The notes beneath the pieces are model-generated. The model had not been told where the DNA came from and ran no database searches. It saw only the letters and a program-made list of their open reading frames with translations. The translations under genes were made by a program, and so were the position numbers. 8,342 nucleotides of DNA, taken from Desulfobacula sp. (GTDB lineage: Bacteria; Desulfobacterota; Desulfobacteria; Desulfobacterales; Desulfobacteraceae). Where the stretch lies: assembly GCF_021107415.1 (NCBI RefSeq), contig NZ_JAIOSW010000216.1, positions 1-8,342 on the forward strand. The letters are read 5' to 3'. Shown here piece by piece: positions 6,393 to 8,342 of this stretch. How positions within the stretch are numbered: position 1 is the first letter of the stretch; each line of letters begins with the position of its first letter.

Positions 6393-6521
6393 CCCTTTTG
6401 GATTATAAAATAGCACCCTGATGAATATCCTGGTGCTTGATAAACAAAAAATTCAGCTTTGAAAAAGAGTTGTAAAAACAAAAGAGTATGAAGTGTACAG
6501 AATGACTCAAATTAACCTGAA

Positions 6522-6546
6522 GGTCACACGTAACCAGGGTCACACG
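6522..6546. repeat. Direct repeat GGTCACACG x2 upstream of the GAF gene
   Basis: GGTCACACG occurs at 6522-6530 and again at 6538-6546, a 16-bp period. The first copy together with the following bases also forms an imperfect palindrome, GGTcACacGTaACC (6522-6535). The pair lies about 145-165 bp upstream of the GAF start and 45-70 bp past the waaA stop. It could be a binding site for a regulator; nothing identifies which one. Confidence 0.45.
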
Positions 6547-6592
6547 CAAAAAGAGTGGAGTTATCTGTATGAATACATTAAATATATACCAA

Positions 6593-7873
6593 TCAAATGA
6601 ATCCGTCAAAGACTTTTAATATTTCATCGCAGGCCTGCCGGGTGCCGCCCTGGTTTGATTTGAGATATTCCAGTGCCAGTTGTTTGCGGTCCGACCTGTT
6701 GACAGGGGTTTTAAGGGTTCCAATTATTGTTTGGGCAACGGCCTTCCAATTGTTCTTTTTAATGACAATCCCTTTTTTAAAGATGTCATCCATTGCCCAG
6801 GTAAAATCATCATAATAGGGACCTGTAACAGTGACGGCACCCTGTACGGCCGGTTCTATGAAGTTTTGACCGCCCAGCGGTTTCAGACTTCCGCCGACAA
6901 AGACAACCGAAGCGAAGCCATAAATTGTTCTTAGTTCTCCAAATGTATCCCATAAAATGATCCCCGGGCCTGTCAGGGGGGAATTTATCCCGGATCTTAG
7001 GTGAAAATTTAAATTTTGGGAAGTTAAGCGTTTTTTCCATGAACTGAGCCTGTGCATGTGTCGAGGGAATATGGCCACAATCTGGTTTGGAAACGTTTTT
7101 AAAATATTTTTTAAAATATTAACAATATCCTTTTCTTCCTGTCTTCTAACAGATGCTATAATGGTTAGTGGCAAGGTTTGAGGGAGAAGTTTTTTTATTT
7201 GTTTTTGGGTACCGGCATCAGACACATTTGTTTCAATGGATTCAAACTTGATATTCGGCATGGTTTTAACCATTGCTTGTTCGAAAATCTGCCGGTATCT
7301 TTCGGCATCCTGCCGTGAAGTTGCAAGGATGATATCCGGTGCCAGATGTTTCCATAAAAATTTTGTTTTCATATAATGGTTAAAGCTTTTTTGGGAAAGC
7401 CTTGCATTTATGATAATAATTTTGGTGTGGTTCTCTTTCAGGTAGTAGAGCAGGGCGGGCCATATTTCCGTTTCAAGTAATACCATAATGTGGGGATCGA
7501 TTATTTTTACCACCTTATTAATGGTCTGGGGACTATCAAAAGGAAACCACTCTATTTTAAGATCGATCAATTTGCTGATTGTCTTTTTTGTTAACCGGGT
7601 GTTTAAAATATTAATCCCCTGAGATGTTGTGGAGGTAACCAAGACCTTTGCCCTTGTTTTTGGGTCAAGTGTTTTAAGGAGTGTGACGGCAAGGTAAGCT
7701 TCGCCTGCAGAAGCAGCTTGAATCCATATGTCGGCCTTTGTGTGATGAAAAGAAGTGATTCGCCTTTGAAAGCCCAATCCCAGGCGCTTGTTTTTTTTTA
7801 GAAAAGGAAGGCTTATGCTCCAGAGCATATTGTAAAATTTGAAAAAATTAAGTATAAAGGCATTCTTTATCAT
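6593..7873 (-). CDS. waaA: 3-deoxy-D-manno-octulosonic acid (Kdo) transferase
   Basis: Transfers Kdo from CMP-Kdo to the lipid A precursor at the inner face of the cytoplasmic membrane (GT30 family, GT-B fold). From ATG 7873 it has 426 residues, almost the same as the usual 425. An N-terminal hydrophobic anchor (about 1-25) is followed by a basic patch. The general base is E58 in AASAGEA, which stands for the VSVGE motif of other members. ETEIW (134-138), a PRHMHR segment (about 271-276) and the CMP-Kdo-binding region GGSLKPLGGQNFIEP (327-341, with N337 and E340) are all recognisable. The segment after ASV reads RRQEE rather than the THEGEE of enterobacteria, a divergence but not an obvious loss. 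The frame is open to 8011, but that start would overlap the divergent msbA by 75 bp and adds residues outside the family pattern. The ribosome site is weak (GAGAG about 10 bases upstream). Confidence 0.93.
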   Translation of the reverse strand: MIKNAFILNFFKFYNMLWSISLPFLKKNKRLGLGFQRRITSFHHTKADIWIQAASAGEAYLAVTLLKTLDPKTRAKVLVTSTTSQGINILNTRLTKKTISKLIDLKIEWFPFDSPQTINKVVKIIDPHIMVLLETEIWPALLYYLKENHTKIIIINARLSQKSFNHYMKTKFLWKHLAPDIILATSRQDAERYRQIFEQAMVKTMPNIKFESIETNVSDAGTQKQIKKLLPQTLPLTIIASVRRQEEKDIVNILKNILKTFPNQIVAIFPRHMHRLSSWKKRLTSQNLNFHLRSGINSPLTGPGIILWDTFGELRTIYGFASVVFVGGSLKPLGGQNFIEPAVQGAVTVTGPYYDDFTWAMDDIFKKGIVIKKNNWKAVAQTIIGTLKTPVNRSDRKQLALEYLKSNQGGTRQACDEILKVFDGFI

Positions 7874-7936
7874 AGGGAATATGCTCTCATTTTTTTTAAA
7901 TATTGACAATACCTCTGGGTATATTAAATAAGGTTT

Positions 7937-8342
7937 ATGGAAAATAAAAATTCGAAACTGACCAAAATACGAAGAAAAAAGATTATCTCTATAGTGTCTG
8001 AGTACTGGCAAAGGCTTTTGCTGGCCGCTTTGTGCATGATCATTGTAGCGGGTACAAACGGTGCAATGGCGCTTATGGTCAAGCCGGTCATGGACGACAT
8101 CTTCATCAATCAGAACAGAGACATGCTCCTATTAATCCCCGGCATTGCCATCCTTATTTTTTTTTTAAAAGGCCTTGGCTCATATGGGTCTGAATATTTA
8201 ATGAATTATATCGGGGAAAAGATTATCCGGTTTTTCAGGGAATCTTTGTATGAAAAGATTACAGATCTTCCTATCTCCTTTATTCACAAGGAAAAAACCG
8301 GGGCCTTGATGTCCCGTATAACAAATGATGTGAACATTGTTA
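7937..8342 (+). CDS. msbA: Lipid A export ABC transporter MsbA, N-terminal part (cut by window end)
   Basis: A half-transporter that flips core-lipid A across the inner membrane. The visible 135 residues belong to the transmembrane domain: a basic N-terminus (1-15), a first membrane helix (about 27-47), then VKPVMDDIFINQ (48-59), a sequence typical of MsbA-like exporters, a second helix (about 63-82), and the coupling region IRFFRESLYEKITDLPISFI (97-116) followed by KTGALMSRITNDV (120-132). This order matches type IV ABC exporters. The ATPase domain lies outside the window, so activity motifs cannot be checked. AAGG at 7930-7933 is a weak ribosome site only 3 bases from the ATG. Divergent placement beside waaA supports the lipid A assignment over a generic multidrug exporter. 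A T10 run at 8157-8166 encodes part of the second helix. Confidence 0.9.
   Translation, partial: MENKNSKLTKIRRKKIISIVSEYWQRLLLAALCMIIVAGTNGAMALMVKPVMDDIFINQNRDMLLLIPGIAILIFFLKGLGSYGSEYLMNYIGEKIIRFFRESLYEKITDLPISFIHKEKTGALMSRITNDVNIV

Noticed and set aside
6412..6437. AGCACC / GGTGCT inverted repeat before the GAF gene
   Set aside because: Only 6 bp arms around a 14-base loop; too weak to claim a structure.
6522..6546. CRP-type site made from the TCACA halves
   Set aside because: The two halves are in direct, not inverted, orientation, unlike the TGTGA-N6-TCACA palindrome.
6403..6609. Open frame of 68 codons in the waaA-GAF gap, minus strand
   Set aside because: It overlaps both neighbours' ends, has no good ribosome site and no recognisable protein features; it is probably chance.
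7874..8011. Longer WaaA start at 8011 (46 extra residues)
   Set aside because: It overlaps msbA by 75 bp, and the family length (about 425) and N-terminal anchor fit ATG 7873.
1..8342. Mobile element, CRISPR array, toxin-antitoxin or defence locus
   Set aside because: No transposase or integrase motifs, no regularly spaced repeats and no paired small genes were seen; the genes are ordinary chromosomal families.

Overview
The window looks like chromosomal DNA from a Gram-negative anaerobe, most likely a sulfate-reducing Desulfobacterales relative. This is inferred from the protein flavour (RsbRD-type histidine kinase beside an NtrC-type regulator, a tandem universal stress protein, divergent WaaA and MsbA sequences), an AT-leaning composition and many A/T homopolymer runs. 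Lipid A/Kdo genes show that it makes an outer membrane with lipopolysaccharide. No 16S or other decisive taxonomic marker is present, and I see no tRNA, rRNA, CRISPR array, transposase or phage gene.

Layout, left to right. A two-component operon runs leftward: a soluble histidine kinase (632-1783) whose stop overlaps by one base the start of a sigma-54-dependent response regulator, which leaves the window at base 1. Divergent from it is an enoyl-CoA hydratase/isomerase family gene (1917-2675). This converges, with only 3 bp between stop codons, on a leftward two-domain universal stress protein (2679-3662). A 309-bp non-coding stretch holds a good sigma-70-like promoter for that gene. Then come two rightward genes: an unrecognised membrane-anchored protein (3972-4475) and gpsA, glycerol-3-phosphate dehydrogenase (4653-5696). 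gpsA converges on a leftward single-GAF-domain protein (5766-6380), with a perfect 13-bp inverted repeat between them. Last, waaA (Kdo transferase, leftward, 6593-7873) and the start of msbA (lipid A flippase, rightward, from 7937, cut by the window end) diverge from a 63-bp gap.

Two functional themes are supported. One is envelope lipid synthesis: gpsA supplies the glycerol-3-phosphate backbone of phospholipids, waaA adds Kdo to the lipid A precursor, and msbA flips the product across the inner membrane. The other is sensing and stress: kinase/regulator pair, tandem Usp and GAF protein. Most genes are ordinary families. The points worth a second look are a possible leaderless start of the kinase mRNA, the altered active site of the crotonase, the unknown membrane-anchored protein with two A9 tracts, a repeated GGTCACACG motif upstream of the GAF gene, and the hairpin after gpsA. 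I found no convincing new multi-gene system.
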